Source of the DNA: NCEH01 sp002257205
GTDB taxonomy: Bacteria > Pseudomonadota > Alphaproteobacteria > Rhizobiales > Xanthobacteraceae
Length of the DNA: 64,000 bases
NCBI RefSeq assembly: GCF_043195105.1
Contig: NZ_JBAFWO010000002.1
Strand: one strand, 5' to 3'
Position numbers and translations under genes: made by a program. Shown here piece by piece: positions 48,449 to 57,247 of this stretch (within the stretch, counting starts at the first letter, position 1; the number at the start of each line of letters is the position of its first letter). The notes below the pieces were generated by a model. The model was not told where the DNA came from, did no database searches, and was given only the letters and a program-made list of their open reading frames with translations.

Positions 48449-49786
48449 ATGCTCGAAACCACGTCCCCGGCCGCGACCACGCCGATGCTGTCGGTGTCCC
48501 ATGTGGTCCAGTCGTATCGCAAGAGCGACAACAACCGCTTCCTGGTGCTCGATGACGTCTCGCTGGCGATTCAGGAAGGCGAGATCGTCGGCCTGCTCGG
48601 CCGCTCGGGCTCGGGCAAGTCCTCGCTGCTGCGGATCATTTCCGGCCTGACCACGCCGGTCTCGGGCGAGGTGACCTGGTGCGGCCGCAAGCTGGACGGG
48701 CCGGCGCGGGGCATCTCCATGGTGTTCCAGACCTTCGCCCTGTTTCCCTGGCTCACCGTGCTCCAGAATGTGGAGATCGGCCTTGAGGCCATCGGCATCG
48801 AGATGGCCGAGCGCCGCCGCCGCGCCGAACAGGCGATCGATCTGATCGGCCTCGGCGGGTTCGAGAGCGCCTATCCCAAGGAATTGTCCGGCGGCATGCG
48901 CCAGCGCGTGGGCTTTGCCCGGGCGCTCGTGGTCCATCCGCGCCTGATGCTGATGGATGAGCCCTTCTCCGCCCTCGACGTGCTGACCGCAGAAACCCTG
49001 CGCACGGACATCATCGATTTGTGGACCGAGGGCGCATTGCCCATCAAGTCGATCCTGATCGTGACCCATAATATCGAGGAAGCGGTGCTGATGTGCGACC
49101 GCGTCCTGATCTTCTCCTCCAACCCCGGCCGGGTCGCGCACGAGATGCCGATCCCGCTCGCCCATCCGCGCGACCGCCTGGCGCCGGAGTTCCGCGCGCT
49201 GGTGGAAGAGATCTATTCGCGCATGACCAATCGCGACGGCCCGGGCGCCGAACTGAACAAGCCGGGCGCGGAGCAGGGCCAGGGGCAGGACATCACCATC
49301 ACGACGCCGCTGACGGCGGTGTCCACCAACGTGCTCGCGGGCCTGCTGGAGGAACTGACCGACGCGCCCTATAACGGGCGGGCGGACCTTCCGGCGCTCG
49401 CCGACAGCCTGAACATGCCGGCCGACGCGCTGTTCCCGATCGCGGAAACGCTCCAGATCCTGCGCTTCGCCGACGTGCAGAGCGGCGATATCCTGCTCAC
49501 CGAAGCCGGCCGGGCGTTTGCCGCCGCCGATATCGACGACCGCAAGGACTTGTTCGCCAAGCATCTCCTCGCCCACGTGCCGCTCGCCGCCCACATCCGC
49601 CATGTGCTGGAGGAGCGGCCGAGCCACAAGGCGCCCTGGTCGCGCTTCGAGGATGAGCTGGAAGATCATATGTCGGAGGAATTCGCCGACGAATCCCTGC
49701 GCGCGGTCATCACCTGGGCGCGCTATGGCGAAAGCTTCGCCTATGACGAGCAATTGCAGCAATTCAGCCTGGGCGAGGAGGATTGA
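48449..49786 (+). CDS. ABC transporter ATPase with AAA-associated C-terminal domain
   Basis: A 445-residue ATPase of the nitrate/sulfonate/taurine class. Walker A is LLGRSGSGKSS, signature LSGGMRQRVGFARAL and Walker B LMLMDEPFSALDVLTAETLRTDII. After about residue 290 there is an additional domain (STNVLAGLLEELTDAPYNGRADLPALADSLNMPADALFPIAETLQILRFADVQSGDILLTEAGRAF). It matches the AAA-associated (PF09821-type) module with a winged-helix look, and could sense a ligand or regulate transport. Partner of the fused permease; good AGGAG-type site before the ATG. Confidence 0.9.
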   Translation: MLETTSPAATTPMLSVSHVVQSYRKSDNNRFLVLDDVSLAIQEGEIVGLLGRSGSGKSSLLRIISGLTTPVSGEVTWCGRKLDGPARGISMVFQTFALFPWLTVLQNVEIGLEAIGIEMAERRRRAEQAIDLIGLGGFESAYPKELSGGMRQRVGFARALVVHPRLMLMDEPFSALDVLTAETLRTDIIDLWTEGALPIKSILIVTHNIEEAVLMCDRVLIFSSNPGRVAHEMPIPLAHPRDRLAPEFRALVEEIYSRMTNRDGPGAELNKPGAEQGQGQDITITTPLTAVSTNVLAGLLEELTDAPYNGRADLPALADSLNMPADALFPIAETLQILRFADVQSGDILLTEAGRAFAAADIDDRKDLFAKHLLAHVPLAAHIRHVLEERPSHKAPWSRFEDELEDHMSEEFADESLRAVITWARYGESFAYDEQLQQFSLGEED

Positions 49787-49838
49787 GCGGGCGGCAAGTC
49801 GTGCCGCACGGCCCGCGGCCCCAAAGGCAGGAGGGAGC

Positions 49839-50288
49839 ATGGCACAGGATGAATTCTCTCTCGCCCGCTTCGTCGAGGCGCAGCACGGCGTGATCGAACA
49901 GGCGCTGGCCGAGCTTCGCGCGGGCCGCAAGCGCAGCCATTGGATGTGGTTCGTGTTTCCGCAGATGCGCGGGCTCGGACATTCGCCGACCGCCGCATTC
50001 TACGGCATCTCCTCCCTCGCGGAAGCGCGCGCCTTTCTGGCGCACCCGCTGCTCGGCCCCCGTCTCATCGCTTGTACGCAGGCGGTGGAGACGCATGAGG
50101 GGCGCAGCCTATCGGCCATTTTCGGCACGCCGGACGATCTGAAATTCCACTCCTGCATGACCTTGTTCGCCAAGGCGGCAGAGACAGGCGAGGCGGAGGA
50201 GGGCGACGACGTCTTCCGGGCGGCGCTGGACCGGCATTTCGGCGGGGATGCGGATCCGGCGACGCTCGCTCTGCTCGGGTTCGACTGA
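49839..50288 (+). CDS. DUF1810 family protein
   Basis: A 149-residue cytoplasmic protein with GGAGGGA before its ATG. Family features: FSLARFVEAQHGVIEQALAELRAGRKRSHWMWFVFPQMRGLG, the hallmark of DUF1810, and TPDDLKFHSCMTLFAKA near the C-terminus. Function not established. It follows the ABC operon by 52 bases and is convergent with accC. Confidence 0.87.
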   Translation: MAQDEFSLARFVEAQHGVIEQALAELRAGRKRSHWMWFVFPQMRGLGHSPTAAFYGISSLAEARAFLAHPLLGPRLIACTQAVETHEGRSLSAIFGTPDDLKFHSCMTLFAKAAETGEAEEGDDVFRAALDRHFGGDADPATLALLGFD

Positions 50289-50323
50289 GATCCGGTCCGA
50301 CTGTGCAGCCGGGAAAGCCGCGC

Positions 50324-51688
50324 TTAGCGCACGGCCTTGTCTGATCCTTCGCCCTCGGCCAGGAAATGCTCCAGCCAGTGGATGTCGTAGCGGCCTTCCG
50401 CGATGTCGTGGGTGCGCACCAGCACGCGGAACAGCGGCAAGGTGGTGTCGATGCCGTCCACGACGAACTCGTCCAGCGCCCGGCGCAGGCGGTTGAGGCA
50501 TTCCGCCCGGGTCTTGCCGTGGACGATCAGCTTGCCCACCAGCGAGTCATAATGGGGCGGGATGACATAGCCCTGGTAGGCATTGCTATCGACCCGGATG
50601 CCAAGGCCGCCCGGCACGTGATAATGGGTGATGCGGCCGGGCGAGGGGCGGAAGGTGCTCGGATGCTCGGCATTCACCCGGCATTCGATGGCATGGCCCT
50701 CGATCACCACGTCCGATTGCTGGATGGTCAGCGGCTCGCCGGCAGCAACGCGGATCTGCTCGTTGATGAGGTCGATGCCGGTGACCATCTCGGTCACGGG
50801 GTGCTCCACCTGGATGCGGGTGTTCATCTCGATGAAATAGAACTGCCCATTCTCATACAGGAACTCGACCGTGCCGACGCCGAGATATTGCAGCTCGCGC
50901 ATGGCCTTGGCGACGGTCTCGCCGATTTCCTCGCGCTGCGCGGGGGTGAGCGCCGGGGAGGGGGCTTCCTCCCACACCTTCTGGTGCCGGCGCTGGAGCG
51001 AGCAATCGCGCTCGCCGAGATGCACCGCATGGCCCTTGCCGTCGCCGAGCACCTGGATTTCGATATGGCGCGGGGTGGAGAGATATTTTTCCAGATAGAC
51101 CGCATCGTCGCCGAACGCGGCCTTGGCCTCGGTGCGGGCGGTGGAAAGCGCCGTGGAGAGATCCTCCTCGGTCATCGCCACCTTCATGCCGCGCCCGCCG
51201 CCGCCGGCCGCCGCCTTCACCAGGACCGGGAATCCGATCTCCTTGGCGACGCGGTGCGCCTCCTCGTCCGAATGGATGCCGCCTTCCGAACCCGGCACCA
51301 CGGGAATGCCGAGCCGCTGCGCGGTGCGCTTGGCCTCGATCTTGTCGCCCATGATGCGGATGTGCTCGGCCTTGGGGCCGATGAAATGGATCTTGTGGTC
51401 CGCGAGGATCTCCGCGAACCGGGCGTTCTCCGCCAGGAACCCGTAGCCGGGATGCACCGCGTCCGCGCCCGTGATCTCGCACGCGGCGAGCAGGGACGGG
51501 ATGTTGAGATAGCTTTCGCGCGCGGCGGGCGGGCCAATGCACACGCTCTCGTCGGCGAGGCGCACATGCATGGCGTCGGCATCGGCGGTGGAATGCACGG
51601 CGACGGTGGCGATCCCCAATTCCTTGCAGGCCCGCAGGATGCGCAAGGCGATCTCGCCGCGATTGGCGATCAGGATTTTCTGGAACAT
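50324..51688 (-). CDS. accC: acetyl-CoA carboxylase, biotin carboxylase subunit
   Basis: ATP-dependent carboxylation of biotin in the first step of fatty acid synthesis. The 454-residue protein has FQKILIANRGEIALRILRACKELGI, the glycine-rich ATP loop KAAAGGGGRGMKVA, ERDCSLQRRHQKVWEEAPSP and MNTRIQVEHPVTEMVTGIDL with the catalytic residues. Length is normal. The accB gene lies upstream, but with an unusually large 181-base gap. Confidence 0.97.
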   Translation of the reverse strand: MFQKILIANRGEIALRILRACKELGIATVAVHSTADADAMHVRLADESVCIGPPAARESYLNIPSLLAACEITGADAVHPGYGFLAENARFAEILADHKIHFIGPKAEHIRIMGDKIEAKRTAQRLGIPVVPGSEGGIHSDEEAHRVAKEIGFPVLVKAAAGGGGRGMKVAMTEEDLSTALSTARTEAKAAFGDDAVYLEKYLSTPRHIEIQVLGDGKGHAVHLGERDCSLQRRHQKVWEEAPSPALTPAQREEIGETVAKAMRELQYLGVGTVEFLYENGQFYFIEMNTRIQVEHPVTEMVTGIDLINEQIRVAAGEPLTIQQSDVVIEGHAIECRVNAEHPSTFRPSPGRITHYHVPGGLGIRVDSNAYQGYVIPPHYDSLVGKLIVHGKTRAECLNRLRRALDEFVVDGIDTTLPLFRVLVRTHDIAEGRYDIHWLEHFLAEGEGSDKAVR

Positions 51689-51869
51689 CTGAGGATGCCT
51701 GCTTTCACCTGAAACTGGTCTTGAAATTGGTCTTGAAGCTTATGGCTGCGCGCCCTGTTCCGGCCCGCCCGGCCTGCGCCGTGCCGGCGTCGCGGCGCGC
51801 TGGCGAGTGCGGGGAACCGGGGCGCGCGGCACCTTGTCGACCGGGCGAGACGTGCGCTTTGGCGCCCGC
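51689..51869 (-). other. long accB-accC spacer with a 12-base tandem duplication
   Basis: The 181 bases between accB and accC are longer than the usual tight spacing. Two tandem copies of a 12-mer, gaaactggtctt and gaaattggtctt, lie at 51711-51734, 22 bases before the accC start. No clear terminator or promoter was recognised and no ORF is supported. Confidence 0.5.
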
Positions 51870-52346
51870 TCACTCGATGACGATCAGCGGCTCGCCATAT
51901 TCCACCGGCTGGCCGTTCTCCACCAGGATGCGCGTCACCGTGCCCGCATGGGGGGCCGGAATGGCGTTCATGGTCTTCATGGCCTCGATGATCAGGACCG
52001 TCTGGCCCTCCTTCACCACCGTGCCCAGCTCGACGAACGCGGGCGCGCCCGGCTCGGAGGCGCGATAGGCGGTGCCCACCATGGGGGAGGAGAGGACGCC
52101 GGGATGCTTGGAGAAATCGGTCGGCGTCGCGAGCGGCGCGGCGTCCGCCGGTGCCGGGGCGGCGGCGTGCACCGGCGCATAGCCCTGGGCGGGCGCGGCG
52201 ATGGTGACGGCGGCGGGGGTGCGCACCACGCGGATGCGCAGCGCGTCCTGCTGCACCTCGATCTCGGTCAGGTCGGAGTCCGACAGAAGCTTGGCGATTT
52301 CGCGCACCAGCGCGGTGTCGATGGGGGTTTTGCTGGGTTTCATCAT
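51870..52346 (-). CDS. accB: acetyl-CoA carboxylase, biotin carboxyl carrier protein
   Basis: Carries biotin for acetyl-CoA carboxylase. The 158-residue protein has an N-terminal helical dimerisation part (DTALVREIAKLLSDSDLTEIEVQQD), an Ala/Pro-rich flexible linker and the C-terminal biotinyl domain with the modified lysine in EAMKTMN (the thumb VELGTVVKEGQTV is present). Two adjacent ATG codons follow AGGA closely; the first was used. aroQ lies 61 bases upstream, so the operon order is aroQ-accB-accC. Confidence 0.96.
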   Translation of the reverse strand: MMKPSKTPIDTALVREIAKLLSDSDLTEIEVQQDALRIRVVRTPAAVTIAAPAQGYAPVHAAAPAPADAAPLATPTDFSKHPGVLSSPMVGTAYRASEPGAPAFVELGTVVKEGQTVLIIEAMKTMNAIPAPHAGTVTRILVENGQPVEYGEPLIVIE

Positions 52347-52407
52347 GGTCCTGCGATCGTGTGGCCTGGGCGGCCGCACAAGGGCTCCTTGCGGATATTC
52401 GTGCGGG

Positions 52408-52851
52408 TCATGCGGGTCTGGTCCGGCCCGCGGCGAGGGCCGCGATGCCGAGCACGTAGCTCTGCGGGCCGAAGCCGCAGATCACCCCGCGCGCAACCGG
52501 GGAAATATAGGAATGGTGGCGGAAGTCTTCGCGGGCGAAAACGTTGGACAGGTGCACTTCCACCGTCGGCACGCCGCAACCGCCAATGGCGTCGCGCACC
52601 GCGACCGAGGTGTGGGTATAGGCCGCCGCGTTCAGCACGATGCCAAAGGCGCCGCGCGCCTCCTGGATATGCTCCACCAGCATGCCCTCGTGGTTCGTCT
52701 GGCGAAACACGAGGTCCAGGCCATGGCTCTCGCAGGCGGCACGGCACAGGGCCTCGACGTCCGCGAGCGTCGCGGCGCCATATATCGCGGGTTCCCGCGT
52801 GCCGAGCAGATTGAGATTGGGTCCGTTCAGGACGTGGATGGTATCGGGCAT
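52408..52851 (-). CDS. aroQ: 3-dehydroquinate dehydratase, type II
   Basis: Third step of the shikimate pathway. The 147-residue protein has IHVLNGPNLNLLGTREPAIYG (active-site Arg and the Tyr of the lid), QTNHEGMLVEHIQEA, LNAAAYTHTSVAVRDAI, VEVHLSNVFAREDFRHHSYISPVARGVICGFG. The start at 52849-52851 gives the family N-terminus directly. Heads a common alphaproteobacterial aroQ-accBC cluster. Confidence 0.97.
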   Translation of the reverse strand: MPDTIHVLNGPNLNLLGTREPAIYGAATLADVEALCRAACESHGLDLVFRQTNHEGMLVEHIQEARGAFGIVLNAAAYTHTSVAVRDAIGGCGVPTVEVHLSNVFAREDFRHHSYISPVARGVICGFGPQSYVLGIAALAAGRTRPA

Positions 52852-53013
52852 CCGTGACCGTTCAGCCGTGAACCCGGCCAAGCCGGGCCACGGGGTTATA
52901 GGGGTCCCGGTGCGACATGAAAAGCGCCGTTGCGCGCAATACACCGCCGAAGCGCGCCGCGCGGGGGCGCGACGCGGGGTTCAGGGGCGATCCGGCGCGA
53001 AAAAGCGTGTGCC

Positions 53014-53778
53014 TCAATTGGCGACCGGCTTGCGCACCGCGTCCACCGCGCTCTTCAGCTTGTCGAAGCCGACCGCGCCCACGATCACGTCGTCGCCGAC
53101 GACGAAGCTCGGCGTGCCGTTGAGGCCGAGGGCCTGGGCGATCTTCATGCTTTCATCCAGGGTCGCGTTCAGCTCCGGCGAGGTGGCCTGCTTCTGGATC
53201 AGCGCGGGGTCGATGCCGACCTCCTTCGCCGCCGTGAGCGCGCGGGCGCGGTCGGCCGGGCCCTTGCCGCCGAGCAGGGCCTCGTGGAAGGCGAGATATT
53301 TCTCGGGCGCCACCATGCGCACCGCCACCGCCACCTGCGCGGCTTCAACCGAGCCCGGTCCGAGCACCGGGAATTCGCGCAGCACGATCTTCAGGTTCGG
53401 GTCGGCCTTCATGAGGGCGTTCATGTCAGCCAGGGCGTGTTTGCAATAGCCGCAATTGTAATCGAAGAACTCGACCAGGGTGACGTCGCCCTTGGGATTG
53501 CCGACCACCACGCCGCGCGGGCTGTTGAAGACCAGATCCTTCATTTTCACCAGCGCATCCTTGCGGCCGGCGCTTTCCGCCTGCTGCTGCCGGCTTTCCA
53601 GCACGGTGATGGCCTCCTGGAGCACTTCCGGATTCTTCAGCAGATAGTCGCGGATGACGGGGCCCATCTCCGCCTTCTCGGCGTCGGTGAAGGCGGCGGC
53701 GGGCGTGACGAGGGCCAGGGCCGGCGCGAGCGCGGCGAAGGCGGCAAGGGCGGCGCGCGGGCCAAGGCGGGACAGCAT
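53014..53778 (-). CDS. DsbA/DsbG-like periplasmic thiol oxidoreductase
   Basis: A 254-residue exported protein with signal peptide cleaved near residue 29 (PALALVTPAAAF), a helical stretch, and a thioredoxin domain with C109-G-Y-C112 (VEFFDYNCGYCKHALADM) and the cis-proline in NGTPSFVVG. The Bacillus BdbD/Com1-type layout suggests disulfide-bond formation or isomerisation. It starts 26 bases from the stop of the upstream protease gene in the same direction and may share its transcript. Confidence 0.92.
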   Translation of the reverse strand: MLSRLGPRAALAAFAALAPALALVTPAAAFTDAEKAEMGPVIRDYLLKNPEVLQEAITVLESRQQQAESAGRKDALVKMKDLVFNSPRGVVVGNPKGDVTLVEFFDYNCGYCKHALADMNALMKADPNLKIVLREFPVLGPGSVEAAQVAVAVRMVAPEKYLAFHEALLGGKGPADRARALTAAKEVGIDPALIQKQATSPELNATLDESMKIAQALGLNGTPSFVVGDDVIVGAVGFDKLKSAVDAVRKPVAN

Positions 53779-53803
53779 CGAAATCTCCAGTCAGTAACGG
53801 CGT

Positions 53804-55240
53804 CTATCGACGCTGGGCGGTGGCGGGCGGCTTGAAATTGACGATGTCGTCGGATTTCAGCCAGCCGGGGGTACCTTTGGGAAAGCGTGTACGGGCGCGG
53901 GCGGCGAGCTCCCGCGCGGTCTTGAAATCACCGGAGGCGAAGGCGGCCTGCGCCGACGCCAGGTCGGCGTTGGCGAGATCACCCTTGCGCCCATAGGCCT
54001 GCGCCAAGGAGCGCCATCCCGTGGCGGAATTGGGGTCGCGCTGGGTGGCGAACGACAATTCGCGGATCGCCTCGTCCGTATAGGCCGGATTGCCCGACTG
54101 GACGAGCGCCTGCCCGAGCATGGCGCGGATCAGCGGATTGCCGTTGGTCATGCTCACCGCCTGCTTCAGGGGCGGCACCGCCGCGCCGGCGCGGCCGGCT
54201 TCCAGCAGCGCCTGGCCCTTCAATTCCAGGAAATAGGGATTGGACGGCTGCTTGGCCACCAAAGCGTCGATCTTGGCCACAGCATCATTCACATTGCCGA
54301 AGCGATAGGCGGAAATGGCGCGGGCATATTGCGCGGGCAGGGAGGTGTCGTTCAGCGGATAGCGCCGGTAGACCACGTCGGGCCGCTCGACGAAGCCGAA
54401 GAGCTTCGCCCGCATCATGTCGTGCCGGGCCTGGAGGGCGGGCGAATCCTTGGTGTTGTAATAGGGGCTCGCCTTGGCCAGCTCCTCCAGCGCGGCGATG
54501 CGCTCGCGCGCCATGGGATGGCTCAGCAGATAGGGATCGACCCGCTGGCTGATGAACAATTGCTCGTTCTGGAAGCGCTGAAAGGTCTCGATCATGCCCT
54601 TGGCGGACTGGTGGGTGGCGTTGAGATATTTCACCGCCGAGCGGTCGGCCGCCTGCTCCTCGCCGCGCTGGTAGGACAAAAGCGAGCGGCGGATCATCTC
54701 CTGCGGTGCGGTCATGGCGCCGGCCGCCGCGCTGCCGAGGCCGCTCGAGCCCGTGACCGCCCCCGCCGCGACGCCGGCGCCGGCCAGCAGCATGGCCACG
54801 ATGGCCATGGTCTGCGCGCCGGCGATCTGCTCGCGCATGCGCGCCAGATGCCCGCCGGCGATATGGCCGGTTTCGTGGGCGAGCACGCCGATGATCTGGT
54901 TCGGGGTATCCGAATCCATCAAAGCGCCGACATTGATGAAGATGCGCTTTCCGTCGGCCACGAAGGCGTTGTAGGCGCGGTCTCCGATCAGCACGACTTC
55001 CACATTCTGCTGCGCCAGCCCCGCCGCCTTCAGCACCGGGCGCGTGTAGTCGCGCAGCAATTCCTCAATCTCGGCGTCGCGGATGATCTGGGTGCGCGGC
55101 TTGGCGCCGCTTTCCTGTGCGTGCACAAGGGGCGTGCAGAAGAGGGCCGCGGCGAGCAGTGCAAGGCCATGGCCGCACGCCCCGGCAAGGCGCTGCGCGA
55201 TGCCGGACAGGGGACGGGAAGGACTGGCCGTCAAGCTCAT
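53804..55240 (-). CDS. M48 family periplasmic metalloprotease with TPR repeats (BepA/YfgC-like)
   Basis: Probable envelope quality-control protease of 478 residues. A signal peptide ends near VHA-Q (residues 39-41). The zinc motif is HETGH (H122, E123, H126) in IGVLAHETGHIAGGHLARM, and a third ligand Glu lies in EEQAADRSAVKYL. The C-terminal half contains tetratricopeptide repeats (VDALVAKQPSNPYFLELKGQALLEAGRAGAAVPPLKQAV onward). BepA-like proteins act on outer-membrane beta-barrels. The start at 55238-55240 was chosen on the signal peptide. Confidence 0.92.
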   Translation of the reverse strand: MSLTASPSRPLSGIAQRLAGACGHGLALLAAALFCTPLVHAQESGAKPRTQIIRDAEIEELLRDYTRPVLKAAGLAQQNVEVVLIGDRAYNAFVADGKRIFINVGALMDSDTPNQIIGVLAHETGHIAGGHLARMREQIAGAQTMAIVAMLLAGAGVAAGAVTGSSGLGSAAAGAMTAPQEMIRRSLLSYQRGEEQAADRSAVKYLNATHQSAKGMIETFQRFQNEQLFISQRVDPYLLSHPMARERIAALEELAKASPYYNTKDSPALQARHDMMRAKLFGFVERPDVVYRRYPLNDTSLPAQYARAISAYRFGNVNDAVAKIDALVAKQPSNPYFLELKGQALLEAGRAGAAVPPLKQAVSMTNGNPLIRAMLGQALVQSGNPAYTDEAIRELSFATQRDPNSATGWRSLAQAYGRKGDLANADLASAQAAFASGDFKTARELAARARTRFPKGTPGWLKSDDIVNFKPPATAQRR

Positions 55241-55485
55241 CGAACGCGCGTGCTCTCTTTCGCTTAGAACCGGAGACGCCTGCCCATCGCCCCGCCAATG
55301 GGCGCCAGCACCGCACCCTTGGCGGACGCCGGCAGACACGATACGAAACGAAGGAACACGGGCCGGCGGCTGCGGTCAATGCACCCCCGTTCACGTTGGG
55401 GCGACGAGCCTCTTACCCAACGTGCGATTGCGGCGAGAGCACGGCGGCGCGCCAGGGCAAAACGCCCGCAGGGCAGGATTGGATC

Positions 55486-56661
55486 ATGGGTCTCGCGTCC
55501 GATTTCGAGTTTGCCTCCCGCCGTAGCGCGGTGGCGCCCTTCATCGTCATGGACGTGATGGAGCATGCCGCGCGGCTGGAACGGGCGGGCGCGCGGGTGA
55601 TCCATCTGGAAGTCGGCCAGCCGGCCGCTCCCGCGCCGCTCAGCGCGCGCAATGCCGCAGCGGCATTTCTTCAGGCCGGGCAGGTGGGTTACACGGCCGC
55701 GCTCGGCCTTCCCGGGCTGCGGGCGCGCATCGCCCGGCATTATGGCGAGGTGCACGGCCTTGCGCTCGATCCCGAGCGGGTGGTGGTCACGAATGGCTCA
55801 TCCGGCGGCTTCATCCTCGCCTTTCTCGCTTTGTTCGAGGCCGGCGACCGCGTCGCCATCGCCGCGCCGGGCTATCCGCCCTATCGGCACGTGCTGTCCG
55901 CGCTCGGCTGCGAGCCGGTGCTGATCGAGACCCGCGCCGAGGACCGATTCGCCCTGACGCCCGAAAGCCTGATCGCCGCGCACCGGGAAAAGCCGCTCAA
56001 GGGCGTGCTGGTGGCGAGCCCCGCCAATCCCACCGGCACCATGATGGACCGCGAAGCGCTCACGGCGCTGATGGCCTGCGCCCGCGACCTTGGCCTGCGC
56101 TTCGTCTCGGATGAGATCTATCACGGCCTCGATTATGCGTTTCCGGCCGTGAGCGCGGCCGAGATCGCTGAGGATGCGGTGATCATTAATTCCTTCTCGA
56201 AATATTTCTGCATGACCGGCTGGCGCGTGGGCTGGATGGTGGTGCCGCCCGGCTTGTCGCGCACCATGGAGCGGTTGCAGCAGAATTTCTCCATCTCCGT
56301 GCCGACGCTCTCGCAGGTCGCCGCCGAGGCCGCCTTCGACGGGCGCGCGGAGATGGAAGCGGTCAAGCACGGTTATGAGGAGAACCGGCGCATCCTGGTG
56401 GAGGGGCTGCCGCGTGTGGGGCTGCACCATTTCCTGCCGGCCGACGGCGCCTTCTATCTCTATGCCGACGTCTCGGCCTTCACCGGCGATTCGCACGCCT
56501 TTGCCTCGCGCATGCTCGATGCGGTGCAGGTGGCGGTGACGCCGGGTGTGGATTTCGACCCGTTCCGCGGCCGCCAGTTCCTGCGCTTCTCCTATGCCGG
56601 TTCCGCGCCGGATATGCGCGAGGCGGTGGAGCGCGTGGGCGCGTTCCTGAAGGCGGAATGA
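55486..56661 (+). CDS. class I/II aminotransferase
   Basis: PLP-dependent aminotransferase of 391 residues. Features include LEVGQPAAPAPLSARNAAAAFLQAGQVGYTAALGLPGLRARIARHYG at the N-terminus, ASPANPTGTMMDREAL, FVSDEIYHGLDY and the PLP lysine in NSFSKYFCMTGWRVGWM. Fold type I, aspartate/aromatic transaminase subfamily. The substrate cannot be assigned from sequence. The start at 55486 lies after GGCAGGATTGGATC; divergent from the M48 protease gene, with 245 bases between. Confidence 0.9.
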   Translation: MGLASDFEFASRRSAVAPFIVMDVMEHAARLERAGARVIHLEVGQPAAPAPLSARNAAAAFLQAGQVGYTAALGLPGLRARIARHYGEVHGLALDPERVVVTNGSSGGFILAFLALFEAGDRVAIAAPGYPPYRHVLSALGCEPVLIETRAEDRFALTPESLIAAHREKPLKGVLVASPANPTGTMMDREALTALMACARDLGLRFVSDEIYHGLDYAFPAVSAAEIAEDAVIINSFSKYFCMTGWRVGWMVVPPGLSRTMERLQQNFSISVPTLSQVAAEAAFDGRAEMEAVKHGYEENRRILVEGLPRVGLHHFLPADGAFYLYADVSAFTGDSHAFASRMLDAVQVAVTPGVDFDPFRGRQFLRFSYAGSAPDMREAVERVGAFLKAE

Positions 56662-56673
56662 TCAGCGGGAATA

Positions 56674-57222
56674 TCAGGCCGAGAGAATTGTCAGCTCGGT
56701 CTCGTCATAGCGGCGGCGCTCCAGCTCGCGGAAGCCTTCGGGCGTGGTGAAAGCGCCCGCCTTCTCCTCCACCACCAGCAGGGCGCCGGGCGCGAGCCAG
56801 CCGCCGGTCCGCGCCGAGGCCAGCGCAAGCTCGGCGAGGCCCTTGCCATAGGGCGGGTCGCAGAACACGAGCGAATAAGGTTCGCCCGGCCCCATGGCGC
56901 CGAGCTTGGTGGCGTCGCGGCGGAAGATGCGCGTCACCCCGGTGAGGCCCAGCGTCTCCACATTGGTGCGGATCACCGCGCGCGGCTCCACCGCATCTTC
57001 CACGAATAAGGCGAAGGCCGCCCCGCGCGAGAGCGCTTCCAGGCCCAGCGCGCCGGTGCCGGCGAACAGATCCAGCACGCGCGCGCCGTCGGCCGCGTCG
57101 TCATAGGCATGGGCGAGCACGTTGAAGAGCGCCTCGCGCAGCCGGTCCGTGGTGGGCCGGGTGGCGCTGCCGGACGGGCTTTTCAGAGCCCGTCCGCGAT
57201 GGAGGCCGCCGACGATGCGCAT
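56674..57222 (-). CDS. rsmD: 16S rRNA (guanine(966)-N2)-methyltransferase
   Basis: Methylates G966 of 16S rRNA. The 182-residue protein has RIVGGLHRGRALKSP, TRPTTDRLREALFNVLAHAY, the SAM motif VLDLFAGTGALGLEALSRGA and the catalytic DPPY in YSLVFCDPPYGKG. Length typical. It follows the pseudouridine synthase gene by 25 bases in the same direction, a common arrangement. Confidence 0.95.
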   Translation of the reverse strand: MRIVGGLHRGRALKSPSGSATRPTTDRLREALFNVLAHAYDDAADGARVLDLFAGTGALGLEALSRGAAFALFVEDAVEPRAVIRTNVETLGLTGVTRIFRRDATKLGAMGPGEPYSLVFCDPPYGKGLAELALASARTGGWLAPGALLVVEEKAGAFTTPEGFRELERRRYDETELTILSA

Positions 57223-57247
57223 GCTGCATCAGCTCTCGCGTACCGCC

